A stretch of DNA of 64,000 nucleotides from Bacteroides graminisolvens DSM 19988 = JCM 15093 (GCF_000428125.1 NZ_ATZI01000014.1:1-64000); one strand, 5' to 3'; counted from the stretch's first letter, positions 51,912-61,171 are shown. Notes: a model not told the origin generated them from the sequence alone. Numbers and translations are program-made.

Positions 51912-53144
51912 TTATTCTTTCGAATAAGAGAGTAACCGCTGATCTCCTTCCAGATTACGCAAATCGGTAATATCCTGCGTCACTTCAATCACCCCCAGAT
52001 ACTCATTGTCTACTCCGCGTAAAGCAGTATATTCAATGTATATGAAACGACCTTTAAAGGAAGATATCCAAAAAGCAGCTTTATTTTCCTTTCCTGCTTT
52101 AAAGTCACTAATGATTTGTTCTACAATGTGTACACTGTGAGGAGGATGACATAAACGCACGTCTCTACCGATGATGGAACGATTACGTTCAAAAACACGT
52201 TTGGGACTGTGCGAGAAGAAACGCACTTTATCATTCTTATCTACAAAAGTAAGATCAACAGGCAGAGTCACAAATAATGCTTCCAGCTCTTCGACAGCAA
52301 AACTACCGGACGACAAACGTATCGCTCCCGAAGGTTGATAAACAGGCTGTTGCGCCACTACATTTTCGGGCTTCCATTCCACCTCAGGGTCATACAAACA
52401 ATAGCCGTATTCACCCGTTTCCTGATAAATTTGATACCAATTTTCATCACTCAGTACATCAAGTGCCATAGGTAACAAGATCTCTTCTTCTTTCATGATC
52501 ATACCTGCCACAGCCTCAACAGCAGGGCGCAAAACCATATTGATCAACGTAATCAGTTCAGAGGCTTTAACCCCTTCTGTCATCAACACTTCATGAGCAT
52601 TTTTAAGCATCTCTCTGGTTTCGTCATGCTTACCCCACATCACAGTAGGAGGACCAGTAATTCCATTCTTCTCTAAGAAAGGAAACAATAAATACTCTTT
52701 GCGTTTATAATGTTTGTCCACATCAGATAAAGCATTGAAAACACCTTTCAACTCCAGCAGATAATTACGTACAGCTTGGTCGTCAACCAAAGCCACATGA
52801 TCAAATAATACGTTGGCTGCTTCTATGAAGTTCTCGAGAGCACGGTTCTCACGTTTAAACGTATCAACAGGGTGTCCTTGAGGAACCTGTTTAGCCGTAG
52901 AGGTATCAATATTACCTTCCAATACATCCGTGTGAATGTCACACAGACGAAGAACTTCCGCTTCGGGCAATCCTTCGGCAATGAGTTCCTGCTCCACTTC
53001 TACTACTTCATTATATGGAATAGACTGTAACAGTTCGGTAATTCGTTTCCGTACTATCTCGGGAGCCTCGTTATGATGTAGCTGAAGAATCAAATGCTTC
53101 AGCATCTCTTTTCTCTGTGCAGAATTGTTAATAATTTCACTCAT
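51912..53144 (-). CDS. DUF438 / hemerythrin-like / PAS domain protein
   Basis: A 410-residue cytoplasmic protein. Residues about 15-80 are DUF438 (MLKHLILQLHHNEAPEIVRKRITELL). Residues about 90-240 are a hemerythrin-like four-helix bundle with suitably placed His/Glu (GHPVDTFKRENRALENFI, LLFPFLEKNGI, WGKHDETREML, MKEEEILLPMALDVL). Residues about 285-405 are a PAS domain (LFVTLPVDLTFVDKNDKVRFFSHSP; CHPPHSVHIVEQI). The diiron bundle suggests sensing or handling of oxygen or NO, with PAS as a sensor or docking module. No kinase or HTH output domain is present. Confidence 0.85.
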   Translation of the reverse strand: MSEIINNSAQRKEMLKHLILQLHHNEAPEIVRKRITELLQSIPYNEVVEVEQELIAEGLPEAEVLRLCDIHTDVLEGNIDTSTAKQVPQGHPVDTFKRENRALENFIEAANVLFDHVALVDDQAVRNYLLELKGVFNALSDVDKHYKRKEYLLFPFLEKNGITGPPTVMWGKHDETREMLKNAHEVLMTEGVKASELITLINMVLRPAVEAVAGMIMKEEEILLPMALDVLSDENWYQIYQETGEYGYCLYDPEVEWKPENVVAQQPVYQPSGAIRLSSGSFAVEELEALFVTLPVDLTFVDKNDKVRFFSHSPKRVFERNRSIIGRDVRLCHPPHSVHIVEQIISDFKAGKENKAAFWISSFKGRFIYIEYTALRGVDNEYLGVIEVTQDITDLRNLEGDQRLLSYSKE

Positions 53145-53149
53145 AGTAT

Positions 53150-53476
53150 TTATCCTTTAATCATGGTTAATAACATTTTAAAACGTTCCACTGCATTCAG
53201 CGCATGCGGAACATTGGCTGGCATTATGATTGTTTCGCCTTCTTTCAGCAAATGAGGAACCCCATCGAGTACCACTTCGGCTTCACCATCCAGAATCTGT
53301 ACCACTGCATCAAACGGTGCAGTGTGCTGACTCAACCCTTGCCCTTTATCAAAAGAAAACAATGTCAGGTTACCCGAATTGTTTTTCACCACCTGCTTGC
53401 TAACAATTCCTCCTTCAGAATAATCAACCGACTGTTTCAAATTTAAAACAGACGCCTTTTTAAATAACTCACTCAT
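53150..53476 (-). CDS. Small cupin-domain protein
   Basis: A 108-residue single-domain cupin. The two conserved motifs are visible: GLSQHTAPFDAVVQILDGEAEVVLDG, where the pattern G(X)5HxH is reduced, and GETIIMPANVPHALNAV. Metal-binding His residues are partly retained. It is 5 bp from the DUF438 gene and 27 bp from the 4Fe-4S gene. Such small cupins often accompany stress operons. The substrate or ligand is unknown. Confidence 0.85.
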   Translation of the reverse strand: MSELFKKASVLNLKQSVDYSEGGIVSKQVVKNNSGNLTLFSFDKGQGLSQHTAPFDAVVQILDGEAEVVLDGVPHLLKEGETIIMPANVPHALNAVERFKMLLTMIKG

Positions 53477-53503
53477 ACAAATATCTGTTTAAAAGTTATT
53501 AAA

Positions 53504-54373
53504 TCAAACCCACCTATCTTCGAGCTTCTCTCCCTTAAGACTAATTCGTATTAATTTCAAAGGCACATGGCGAGACGCCAGTTTCCGAGCCTCCTGGCAA
53601 ATAGAGAGTAAGCCTCCACAACAAGGAACTTCCATAATCATGACTGTCAACGTATTAATACCCCCGTGATCAATCATATCTGCCAATTTATTGATGTATA
53701 CATCTTTTCCATGATCCAATTTAGGGCATGCAATCACCAAACGTTTTCCTTTCAGATAAGTCTGGTGAAAATCACCCACACTAAATGCACAACAATCGGC
53801 AGCAACCAACAAATCGGCACCTTTAAGAAAAGTAGCTCCGGGAGATACCAAATGTAATTGCACCGGCCACTGTTGTAATTCACTCGGTTGCGAACCAGTT
53901 GCTACAACTGGCTGAACAGAAGAAGGAGTAAAACTCATCTCTCGACTTCCGGGGCAACCCGAATGTTGGTGACCAACAAGGCCCGTTATATTTGGAACAA
54001 CTTTTTTCTTCGATTGTTTATAAAGCGGAACAGATACATTATTAGCTTTCAACACACTCTCAGCCTCTGCCAGAAAATCATGCTGATCATGCTCAAACAA
54101 GTGTTTGAGATGGGCCAGGATAACAGAATCACCCTTCTTCATCAACCTTGTCATCACTGCAGTTTCATCATATGGTTCTGATTCTCTTTCTTCTAATGTA
54201 ATAGCACCTACCGGACAATCGCCCAAACAAGCACCCAGACCATCGCAATACAACTCACTAACCAACATTGCTTTTCCATTGATGAGTTGCAAAGCTCCCT
54301 CATGACAACCTTTTACACATACACCACAACCATTGCAGAGTTCTTCATCAATCTTTATAATTGTTCTCTTCAT
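53504..54373 (-). CDS. 4Fe-4S ferredoxin-type protein with C-terminal cysteine domain
   Basis: The 289-residue protein starts with a bacterial ferredoxin-like domain: CNGCGVCVKGC at residues about 14-24 and CDGLGACLGDCP at about 43-54. The second motif has Leu where the second Cys would be. The rest has a rhodanese- or hydrogenase-like look with conserved Cys/His positions (HQHSGCPGSRE, LLVAADCCAFSVGDFH, MEVPCCGGLLSICQEA), suggesting additional metal or thiol chemistry. It is the first gene of the leftward four-gene cluster, preceded by a palindrome at 54424-54434. Electron-transfer or repair role in stress is inference. Confidence 0.78.
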   Translation of the reverse strand: MKRTIIKIDEELCNGCGVCVKGCHEGALQLINGKAMLVSELYCDGLGACLGDCPVGAITLEERESEPYDETAVMTRLMKKGDSVILAHLKHLFEHDQHDFLAEAESVLKANNVSVPLYKQSKKKVVPNITGLVGHQHSGCPGSREMSFTPSSVQPVVATGSQPSELQQWPVQLHLVSPGATFLKGADLLVAADCCAFSVGDFHQTYLKGKRLVIACPKLDHGKDVYINKLADMIDHGGINTLTVMIMEVPCCGGLLSICQEARKLASRHVPLKLIRISLKGEKLEDRWV

Positions 54374-54423
54374 ATCTTATTTCTTTAATTTGGTACAAAA
54401 TTCAGCATTTTAATTTGATTATG

Positions 54424-54434
54424 TTTGTAACAAA
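54424..54434. promoter_or_regulatory. Candidate operator TTTGTAACAAA
   Basis: A perfect 11-bp palindrome lies 51 bp upstream of the ATG of the 4Fe-4S gene. The TTGT...ACAA half-sites are of the kind bound by Crp/Fnr-family regulators such as HcpR. This is a single copy, so the call is tentative. Confidence 0.4.
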
Positions 54435-54458
54435 TGCAACAATGAGCAAAAAACTTTT

Positions 54459-55280
54459 TTATTGCAAGGCAATCAGTCGTATAAGAACCACTTCACTGGG
54501 AGCAAAAAGTCGCACCGACTTACGAGATGTACCAATACCATTGGTTATTATTACTGGAATGCCCGCTGTTGTATGACGCAGACCGGAACGAAATCGCTGA
54601 CCGTACGCCGAAGGAATCACCGGAGCATAAAGTCCGAAAAGAGTAACCTGTCCTCCATGAGTATGTCCGGCAAGTACCAAATCACTGTTGGGTATCGGTA
54701 CTTGTTCTGCATAATCGGGGGTATGAGTCAGTAATATCACAAAATCATCCGGAGAAAGATTGGTAGAAGGCGACACACCATTTGCCTGCAGATCAAACGG
54801 ATTGCGAACGCCGGCAATTATAATACGACTATTCTCTTTCCGAACCGTATCGAGTTCATGTTCCAATATTCTGATTCCGTGCGTACGCATTCCGTTCACA
54901 ATATCATCATAACAACGTTCATAGTCATTGTTACCCATTACTCCAAGAGTTCCATACGGAGTCTTTATTTCTGAAAGGCACGCACATAACTCGTTAACGA
55001 ATTGACAACCTTCCTGATAATCACCTCCCATTAATAACAAATCGGGATGTAGTTTATTAATTGTCTTCACCAAACCACGCAATCGTTTTTCTGTGAACTT
55101 ACTCTTGTAATGTAAGTCAGAGATAAATGCAATTGTAAAACCATTGAAACTAGCCGGAACATCTTTATGCGCAAAATCATATTTCTTCACACGCCCCAAT
55201 CCGGGGTGCGTTACATTCAACGTTGCACACGACGAGAACAAAAGCAAAACACAACTACAAAGCCAAACAATCCTTTTCAT
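54459..55280 (-). CDS. Calcineurin-like metallophosphoesterase lipoprotein
   Basis: I start at ATG 55280 (273 residues), which gives a lipoprotein signal MKRIVWLCSCVLLLFSSC. The metallophosphoesterase motifs are in order: AFISDLHYKS, GGDYQEG, MGNNDYE, LLTHTPD and AGHTHGGQ, giving the two-metal site of the family (YkuE/DUF-type membrane-associated phosphoesterases). The catalytic domain should be outside the cytoplasm. The substrate is unknown; relatives act on UDP-lipids or other phosphodiesters. Divergent from menA through overlapping promoters. Confidence 0.88.
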   Translation of the reverse strand: MKRIVWLCSCVLLLFSSCATLNVTHPGLGRVKKYDFAHKDVPASFNGFTIAFISDLHYKSKFTEKRLRGLVKTINKLHPDLLLMGGDYQEGCQFVNELCACLSEIKTPYGTLGVMGNNDYERCYDDIVNGMRTHGIRILEHELDTVRKENSRIIIAGVRNPFDLQANGVSPSTNLSPDDFVILLTHTPDYAEQVPIPNSDLVLAGHTHGGQVTLFGLYAPVIPSAYGQRFRSGLRHTTAGIPVIITNGIGTSRKSVRLFAPSEVVLIRLIALQ

Positions 55281-55291
55281 GTAACCATTCT

Positions 55292-55321
55292 TTGTTTGCA
55301 AAGATAAGATTGTATCTTTGC
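55292..55321. promoter_or_regulatory. Back-to-back -7 elements forming a palindrome
   Basis: GCAAAGATA (55298-55306) and TATCTTTGC (55313-55321) are exact inverted repeats. Each is a TATCTTTG -7 box, one for the phosphoesterase gene on the minus strand and one for menA on the plus strand. A TTG at 55292-55294 lies 18 bp before the plus-strand box. Confidence 0.65.
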
Positions 55322-55368
55322 ATCAGTTTAAATTCGATATTTTTTTCGTGTATTTACAATAGAATAAC

Positions 55369-56265
55369 ATGTCAGACCCCATTCAACCTAATTCCATAAA
55401 AGCCTGGATATTGGCTGCCCGTCCCAAAACTCTTGCCGGCGCATTGACACCGGTCCTTATCGGTTCGGCCCTTGCCTTCATGCACGGTTCTTTTCATTGG
55501 CTACCCGTATTCATCTGTTTTCTTTTTGCCGGGTTCATGCAAATAGCAGCCAACTTTATCAATGACCTGTTCGACTACCTAAAAGGAAGCGACCGAGAAG
55601 ATCGCCTGGGGCCTGAAAGAGCCTGTTCGCAGGGATGGATTTCTCCCCGAGCCATGCGTTGGGGCATACTGACTATCCTTATCATAGCTTGCCTCACAGG
55701 CAGTACGTTACTTTATTATGGAGGAATGCAACTCATTGGAGTGGGACTGGTGTGTGTGCTCTTTGCTTTTTTATATACTACAGGTCCTTACCCGCTCTCT
55801 TACAACGGGTGGGGTGACATATTGGTGCTTGTCTTCTTCGGTTTTGTACCGGTTGGTGGTACCTATTACGTGCAATCTTTGAACTGGAATAACGATGTAA
55901 CAGTTGCATCGCTACTTTGCGGTTTGGTAGTCGACACCTTGTTGGTGGTCAACAATTACCGTGACCGCGAAGCAGATAAGAAAAGTGGTAAACGAACAAT
56001 CATTGTTCGTTTCGGCGAAAAATTTGGCAGTTATCTCTATTTATGGCTAGGTATTTCAGCAACATTAGGCTGTTTGTGGTTTCTTCGTGATCAACGTTAT
56101 TATGCAGCTTTGTTCCCTTTACTGTATGTAATTCTTCACGTACTGACATGGCGCAAAATGGTTAAAATACACAGCGGTAAAAAATTAAACAGCATATTAG
56201 GAGAAACATCTCGTAACATGCTGTTATTCGCAATTCTTTTATCGTTAGGAATGATTTTATCGTGA
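55369..56265 (+). CDS. menA: 1,4-Dihydroxy-2-naphthoate polyprenyltransferase
   Basis: A 298-residue UbiA-superfamily integral membrane enzyme with eight to nine TM helices. It attaches the polyprenyl chain in menaquinone synthesis. Motifs are WILAARPKTLAGALTPVLIG at the N-terminus, the first Asp-rich site NFINDLFDYLKGSDREDR, and the second NNYRDREADKKSGKRTIIVRFG, both needed for Mg-pyrophosphate. Its 3' end overlaps the end of the convergent rfbB by 9 bp. Confidence 0.93.
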   Translation: MSDPIQPNSIKAWILAARPKTLAGALTPVLIGSALAFMHGSFHWLPVFICFLFAGFMQIAANFINDLFDYLKGSDREDRLGPERACSQGWISPRAMRWGILTILIIACLTGSTLLYYGGMQLIGVGLVCVLFAFLYTTGPYPLSYNGWGDILVLVFFGFVPVGGTYYVQSLNWNNDVTVASLLCGLVVDTLLVVNNYRDREADKKSGKRTIIVRFGEKFGSYLYLWLGISATLGCLWFLRDQRYYAALFPLLYVILHVLTWRKMVKIHSGKKLNSILGETSRNMLLFAILLSLGMILS

Positions 56266-57396
56266 GCCGTACATCTTATCGTAATAATGTTGATAATCAC
56301 CACTTGTTACCTCCTCTACCCACGATTGATTATTTAAGTACCATTCAATGGTCTTAACAATTCCGTTTTCAAATTTGGTTTCCGGATACCACCCCAACTC
56401 CCGGGTAATCTTTGTAGGATCAATAGCATAGCGCAGATCATGCCCCAAGCGATCTTTTACAAATGTAATAAGACCTTCGTTGATCCAGTCAATGGAAATT
56501 GCACCTTGCGCATCCTTTTCTTTCTTCTTAAGAACGGTACGATACTCCGGTTTCTCAGTCATCAACTGACGAATCGTTGCTATCGTTAACTTAACAATAT
56601 CAAGGTTTGTTTTTTCGTTATGACCACCCACATTATATACCTCTCCATCGGTACCTTGCCTTACTATCAAATCAATAGCTTTGCAATGATCCTCCACATA
56701 AAGCCAGTCGCGCACATTACTTCCATCGCCGTAAACAGGTAACTTTTTCCCTTCCAGAATATTTTTAATGATGAGCGGTATCAGTTTCTCGGGGAAATGA
56801 AAAGGACCATAATTATTAGAACAACGTGAAATTGTGACCGGCATCTTGTACGTATCATGATATGCCATAACCACCATATCAGCACTTGCTTTCGAAGCAC
56901 TATACGGACTGTGAGGACAAACAGGGGTATCTTCTGTAAAATAGCCATCGATCCCCAATGAGCCATACACTTCATCGGTCGATACCTGGTGAAATCGTAC
57001 GCCTTTACGCCACAAAGGATAACCTTGCGTATCTTTCCCGGCAACCCACGCACGACGCGCGGCATCCAACAGATTCTGCGTGCCCAGAATGTTAGTCGTC
57101 AGAAACAGTTGAGGATTCTCAATGCTTCTGTCAACATGACTTTCTGCTGCAAAATTGACCACATAATCAAATTTATATTGGGCAAAAAGTTCTTCGGCCA
57201 TCGAACGATCACAAACATCCCCCTTTACAAAAATGCAGCGGTCGTTATCAATATCTGAGACGATCGTTCCCAAATTGCCTGCATAAGTAAGTGCATCAAG
57301 CACCACTACACGCAAATCACTGTGTTTGCCTAGAATGTATTTTATATAATTGGCACCGATAAAACCGGCAGCCCCGGTTACAAGATAAGTTTTCAT
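56257..57396 (-). CDS. rfbB: dTDP-glucose 4,6-dehydratase
   Basis: A 379-residue extended SDR enzyme, somewhat longer than the usual 350. It forms dTDP-4-keto-6-deoxyglucose in dTDP-rhamnose synthesis. The NAD motif is VTGAAGFIGANYIKYIL. DxxTYAGN is present as LDALTYAGNLG, with FAAESHVDRSIENP, the catalytic STDEVYGSLG and YSASKASADMVVMAYHDTY (YxxxK). The next gene upstream is rfbA. rfbC and rfbD are not in the window. Confidence 0.95.
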   Translation of the reverse strand: MKTYLVTGAAGFIGANYIKYILGKHSDLRVVVLDALTYAGNLGTIVSDIDNDRCIFVKGDVCDRSMAEELFAQYKFDYVVNFAAESHVDRSIENPQLFLTTNILGTQNLLDAARRAWVAGKDTQGYPLWRKGVRFHQVSTDEVYGSLGIDGYFTEDTPVCPHSPYSASKASADMVVMAYHDTYKMPVTISRCSNNYGPFHFPEKLIPLIIKNILEGKKLPVYGDGSNVRDWLYVEDHCKAIDLIVRQGTDGEVYNVGGHNEKTNLDIVKLTIATIRQLMTEKPEYRTVLKKKEKDAQGAISIDWINEGLITFVKDRLGHDLRYAIDPTKITRELGWYPETKFENGIVKTIEWYLNNQSWVEEVTSGDYQHYYDKMYGSR

Positions 57397-57425
57397 TGAT
57401 CTATGACGTTTGTTTATTCAATCTC

Positions 57426-58301
57426 TTATTTGTTATCATTGGCAGCAAGTTCCAACAAGTAACAGCCGTATTCCGTTTTCTCGAGTCGGCGACCTAAAAC
57501 CTGAAGCTCCTCAGTCGATATCCAGCCATTTCTCCAAGCAATTTCTTCAATACAGCTCACATAAAACCCTTGTCGGTTTTGAATGGTTGCAACAAAATTC
57601 GATGCTTCCAATAAGCTGTTGCAATTTCCGGTATCCAGCCAGGCAAACCCTCGTCCAAAGAGTTGCACATTAAGCGTACCTTCGTCCAAATACAATTTAT
57701 TCAAATCCGTAATTTCATATTCGCCTCTTGCCGAAGGCTTAAGTGAGGCTGCTTTTTGGGTAACTGTTGAATCATAAAAATACAGGCCTGGTACAGCATA
57801 ATTGCTTTTAGGCATATCCGGTTTTTCTTCTAAAGAGACCACTTTGCCGGTTTCATCAAACTCAACAACCCCATACGCACGAGGATCTTTTACGTAATAT
57901 CCAAAAATACAAGCTCCTTGAGTTAAACCTGCAGCCTGCTTCAACATTGCCGAAAAGTTCTGCCCATAAAAAAGGTTATCACCTAAAATCAAACAACCAG
58001 CCTCCCCCTGCAAAAAATCGGCTCCCAACACAAATGCCTGGGCCAAGCCATTAGGCTGCTCTTGCATTTGGTATTCAAACGTCATATCAAGTTCTTCACC
58101 TGTACCCAACAGATTGCGAAATACAGGGAGATCACGAGGAGTAGAGATAATCAATACTTCACGGATACCGGCAAGCATTAATGTGGAAAGAGGATAGTAA
58201 ATCATCGGTTTATCATAAACCGGCATGACTTGTTTGGAAATGGCTTTTGATAAAGGATAAAGACGCGTTGCGCTTCCTCCCGCCAAAATAATACCTTTCA
58301 T
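57426..58301 (-). CDS. rfbA: Glucose-1-phosphate thymidylyltransferase
   Basis: The 291-residue protein forms dTDP-glucose from dTTP and glucose-1-phosphate, the step before RfbB. The nucleotidyltransferase motif is GIILAGGSATRLYPLSKAISKQVMPVYDKPMIYYPLSTLM. Further markers are ILGDNLFYG, the EEKPDMPKSNYAVPGLYFYD stretch and RGFAWLDTGNCNSLLEAS. It is probably cotranscribed with rfbB 29 bp downstream. The 186-bp gap to the yfcE-type gene holds no recognised feature. Confidence 0.95.
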   Translation of the reverse strand: MKGIILAGGSATRLYPLSKAISKQVMPVYDKPMIYYPLSTLMLAGIREVLIISTPRDLPVFRNLLGTGEELDMTFEYQMQEQPNGLAQAFVLGADFLQGEAGCLILGDNLFYGQNFSAMLKQAAGLTQGACIFGYYVKDPRAYGVVEFDETGKVVSLEEKPDMPKSNYAVPGLYFYDSTVTQKAASLKPSARGEYEITDLNKLYLDEGTLNVQLFGRGFAWLDTGNCNSLLEASNFVATIQNRQGFYVSCIEEIAWRNGWISTEELQVLGRRLEKTEYGCYLLELAANDNK

Positions 58302-58487
58302 AATCAGCTATTGTTATTCATACAAATCAGTCATCAAACCAATTTATGGGTTAAAACATCATTTTTACACAAACCGCACACGAAGTTACTGAAATATTTT
58401 TATTTAAGAGGTAAACTCTATCAGTAATTTTATTCTTAAGCATGCGACACACATTAAAGAGTTCCGGCAAGTATACATACCGGTTTG

Positions 58488-58979
58488 TTAACCGGCTATT
58501 TCTATAACTTCCAAATCCTTAAACACGCCATTATCTATCACAAAACGAACCATGGTACGAACTTTGTGAAAACCGGATATACCGGCAGCACCCGGATTAA
58601 TGTGCAACAAATTGAGTGTTTTGTCATATTTCACCTTCAAGATATGAGAATGTCCGCTAATAAACAACTGAGGCGGACGCACCAAAATGCTTCCCCTAAC
58701 GGAAGCGTCATAATTTCCCGGATAACCTCCTATATGCTTCATCATCACATCGGCTCCATCAATGGTAAAACGGTTTATAAGAGGGAACTCCTTCCGAATG
58801 TCTTGGCCATCAATATTGCCATACACCGCACGGAGCGGACGAAAAGCAGCCAGTTTTCGGGCTATCTCCAGCGAACCTATATCACCGGCATGCCATATTT
58901 CATCACAATGCTCAAAATAAGTCAGGTACTTATCATCCCAATAGGCATGTGTATCCGACAACAATCCAATTCTTGTCAT
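58488..58979 (-). CDS. YfcE/MJ0936-type metallophosphoesterase
   Basis: A 163-residue minimal calcineurin-like phosphodiesterase. The metal-binding motifs are in order: IGLLSDTHAYWDD, IWHAGDIGS, VYGNIDG, MMKHIGGYPG, LFISGHSHI and LLHINPGAAG. It is cytoplasmic, with activity on cyclic or linear phosphodiesters in relatives. The physiological substrate is unknown. Divergent from ppk through closely spaced promoters. Confidence 0.9.
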   Translation of the reverse strand: MTRIGLLSDTHAYWDDKYLTYFEHCDEIWHAGDIGSLEIARKLAAFRPLRAVYGNIDGQDIRKEFPLINRFTIDGADVMMKHIGGYPGNYDASVRGSILVRPPQLFISGHSHILKVKYDKTLNLLHINPGAAGISGFHKVRTMVRFVIDNGVFKDLEVIEIAG

Positions 58980-58999
58980 AATTCCTTTGTTTATATCTG

Positions 59000-59016
59000 C
59001 AAAGATATTATATTTG
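59000..59016. promoter_or_regulatory. Divergent -7 elements for the phosphodiesterase and ppk genes
   Basis: TATCTTTG on the minus strand (59007-59000) faces the phosphodiesterase. TATATTTG on the plus strand (59009-59016) faces ppk. The latter excludes the upstream ATG at 58987 and sets the ppk start at 59032. Confidence 0.65.
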
Positions 59017-59031
59017 AGGCAAATTAAGTTG

Positions 59032-61104
59032 ATGGAAAACAGCTATAATTACTTCAAGCGAGATATCAGTTGGCTATCGTTCAACTATCGGGTGTTGCTG
59101 GAGGCAGAGGATGAAAATCTTCCGCTTTATGAACGCATTAACTTTATTGCCATCTATTCGTCAAATTTGGAAGAGTTCTATAAGATAAGGGTGGCCGATC
59201 ATAAAGCAATTGCCAATGGAGGTGCACGCAATTCGGAAGAATCAGTAGAAAGTTCTCTTCAATTACTCGAAGAAATCAGTGCCGAAGTAAACAGACAACT
59301 GGAAAAACGCGTTGAGATATACGAAAACAAAATTCTTCCGGCTCTTCGTCGCAAACACATTGTGTTCTATCAAAACCACCGTGTGGAAGCCTTTCACGAA
59401 GAATACATCAAAAGTTTCTTCAAAGAAGAAATTTTCCCCTACTTGCAACCCGTTCCTTTGTGGAAAGATAAAGTAACCTCATTCCTTCGAGACAACCGCC
59501 TATATCTGGCCGTACGGCTCTATCTGAAAGGAACTGCGCCCGAAGATCCCAGCCATATACAATATTTCGTGATGAAACTGCCCTACTCCAAAGTTCCACG
59601 CTTTATTGAACTGCCCCGGCATGGTGAAGAGCATTATATTATATACATAGAAGATATTATCAAGGCCAACATAAATTCCATTTTCCCGGGCTACCAGGTA
59701 GACAGCAGCTATTGCATCAAAATATCCAGAGATGCCGATATTCTGATAGACGATGCATCCGAAGGAGACATTGTTGAACAAGTAAAGAAAAAAGTCAAGA
59801 AGCGTAAGATAGGAGCTGTTTGTCGTTTCGTATACGACAGGAAAATGCCTGACGACTTTTTAAACTACCTGACGGATGTTTTTCACATTGATAAAAATGA
59901 GCTGGTTCCTGGCGACAAACATCTTAACTTAGAAGATTTGATTCATTTGCCCAATCCATTGAAAGGAATAGAAGAAAACCCCAAGCCCAAACCCATGAGG
60001 CTCAACTGCCTGGACAATAAGGAATCCATTTTCAGATACGTAGCCAAGAAAGACCTGTTATTGCATTATCCTTATCATTCGTTCGGACACTTCATCCATT
60101 TCCTGTATGAAGCCGTGCACGATGCACGCACAACCGAAATCATGGTCACACAATATCGCGTGGCCGAAAATTCGGCAGTGATCAACACATTGATTTCGGC
60201 TGCTCAAAACGGAAAGAAAGTAACTGTATTTGTGGAACTCAAGGCCCGATTCGATGAAGAGAATAACCTGACAACTGCCGAAATGATGAAAGATGCAGGG
60301 ATCAACATCATCTATAGCATACCGGGCCTCAAAGTACACGCTAAGGTGGCGCTCATACTCAGAAAAAACAAAAAAGGCAATCCCATCAGAAGTTATGCGT
60401 ATATCAGCACCGGCAATTTCAACGAACAAACAGCCGATGTGTATGCCGATTGCGGCTTGTTTACCTGTAATAAAACCCTCGTAAATGATTTGCATACACT
60501 CTTTTCAACGTTAGGCGGAAAACAAAACCCTATTTTTAAACGCCTGCTGGTAGCACGATTTAACCTCATACCCGAACTTCACAAGCTGATTGAGCATGAA
60601 ATTCACTTAGCAGAAAGCGGTCAGAAAGGAAGAATCATACTCAAAATGAACGCTCTTCAAGATTCGGCTATGATCGACAAGCTTTACGAAGCTTCGAGCC
60701 GGGGAGTGGAGATAGACTTGATTGTAAGAGGAATCTGCTGCCTGATACCCGGACAGCCATACAGCAAAAACATAAAAATAACCCGTATCGTAGACAGTTT
60801 TCTGGAGCATGCCCGTATTTGGTATTTCGGAAACAACAATAGTCCTAAAGTCTTTTTGGGATCGCCCGATTGGATGAGAAGAAATTTATATCGTCGCATT
60901 GAAGCCGTAACGCCGGTTCTTGACATCGACTTACGAAATGAAATAATAAACCTGCTAAACATTCAGCTTAATGACAATCAAAAGGCTTGTTTTGTAGATG
61001 AAAACTTAAAAAACGTATTCAAGAATGACATATTGCAACCTCCTATACGGGCTCAATATGCCTTTTATGCATATTTGAAAGACAAAAATGAAACATTTCT
61101 GTAA
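59032..61104 (+). CDS. ppk1: Polyphosphate kinase 1
   Basis: A 690-residue enzyme from ATG 59032 (MENSYNYFKRDISWLSFNYRVL), of full family length. It polymerises ATP gamma-phosphate into polyphosphate. The N-terminal and head domains are at about 1-310, and the two phospholipase-D-like halves follow. The autophosphorylated His is in IYSIPGLKVHAKVALILR (GLK-H-K). Other conserved parts are YHSFGHFIHFLYEAVHDARTTEIMVTQYR, YISTGNFNEQTADVYAD, and SPDWMRRNLYRRIEAVTPV. It is located just before a phosphate transporter gene. Confidence 0.96.
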   Translation: MENSYNYFKRDISWLSFNYRVLLEAEDENLPLYERINFIAIYSSNLEEFYKIRVADHKAIANGGARNSEESVESSLQLLEEISAEVNRQLEKRVEIYENKILPALRRKHIVFYQNHRVEAFHEEYIKSFFKEEIFPYLQPVPLWKDKVTSFLRDNRLYLAVRLYLKGTAPEDPSHIQYFVMKLPYSKVPRFIELPRHGEEHYIIYIEDIIKANINSIFPGYQVDSSYCIKISRDADILIDDASEGDIVEQVKKKVKKRKIGAVCRFVYDRKMPDDFLNYLTDVFHIDKNELVPGDKHLNLEDLIHLPNPLKGIEENPKPKPMRLNCLDNKESIFRYVAKKDLLLHYPYHSFGHFIHFLYEAVHDARTTEIMVTQYRVAENSAVINTLISAAQNGKKVTVFVELKARFDEENNLTTAEMMKDAGINIIYSIPGLKVHAKVALILRKNKKGNPIRSYAYISTGNFNEQTADVYADCGLFTCNKTLVNDLHTLFSTLGGKQNPIFKRLLVARFNLIPELHKLIEHEIHLAESGQKGRIILKMNALQDSAMIDKLYEASSRGVEIDLIVRGICCLIPGQPYSKNIKITRIVDSFLEHARIWYFGNNNSPKVFLGSPDWMRRNLYRRIEAVTPVLDIDLRNEIINLLNIQLNDNQKACFVDENLKNVFKNDILQPPIRAQYAFYAYLKDKNETFL

Positions 61105-61138
61105 CATGTATGCAACTTATTTGCAATAAAAAACTCAT

Positions 61139-61146
61139 TATCTTTG
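61139..61146 (+). promoter_or_regulatory. -7 promoter element of the phosphate transporter
   Basis: TATCTTTG matches TAnnTTTG, 25 bp before the ATG at 61172. The pit gene therefore seems to have its own promoter in addition to read-through from ppk. Confidence 0.5.
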
Positions 61147-61171
61147 CAAACCAGAAACAGAAAACATATTT

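Noticed and set aside
56257..58301. Complete dTDP-rhamnose operon
   Set aside because: Only rfbA and rfbB are present; no rfbC or rfbD frame is found beside them in the window.
58987..59031. Upstream ATG for ppk1
   Set aside because: The -7 element at 59009-59016 is downstream of it; the family N-terminus begins at 59032.
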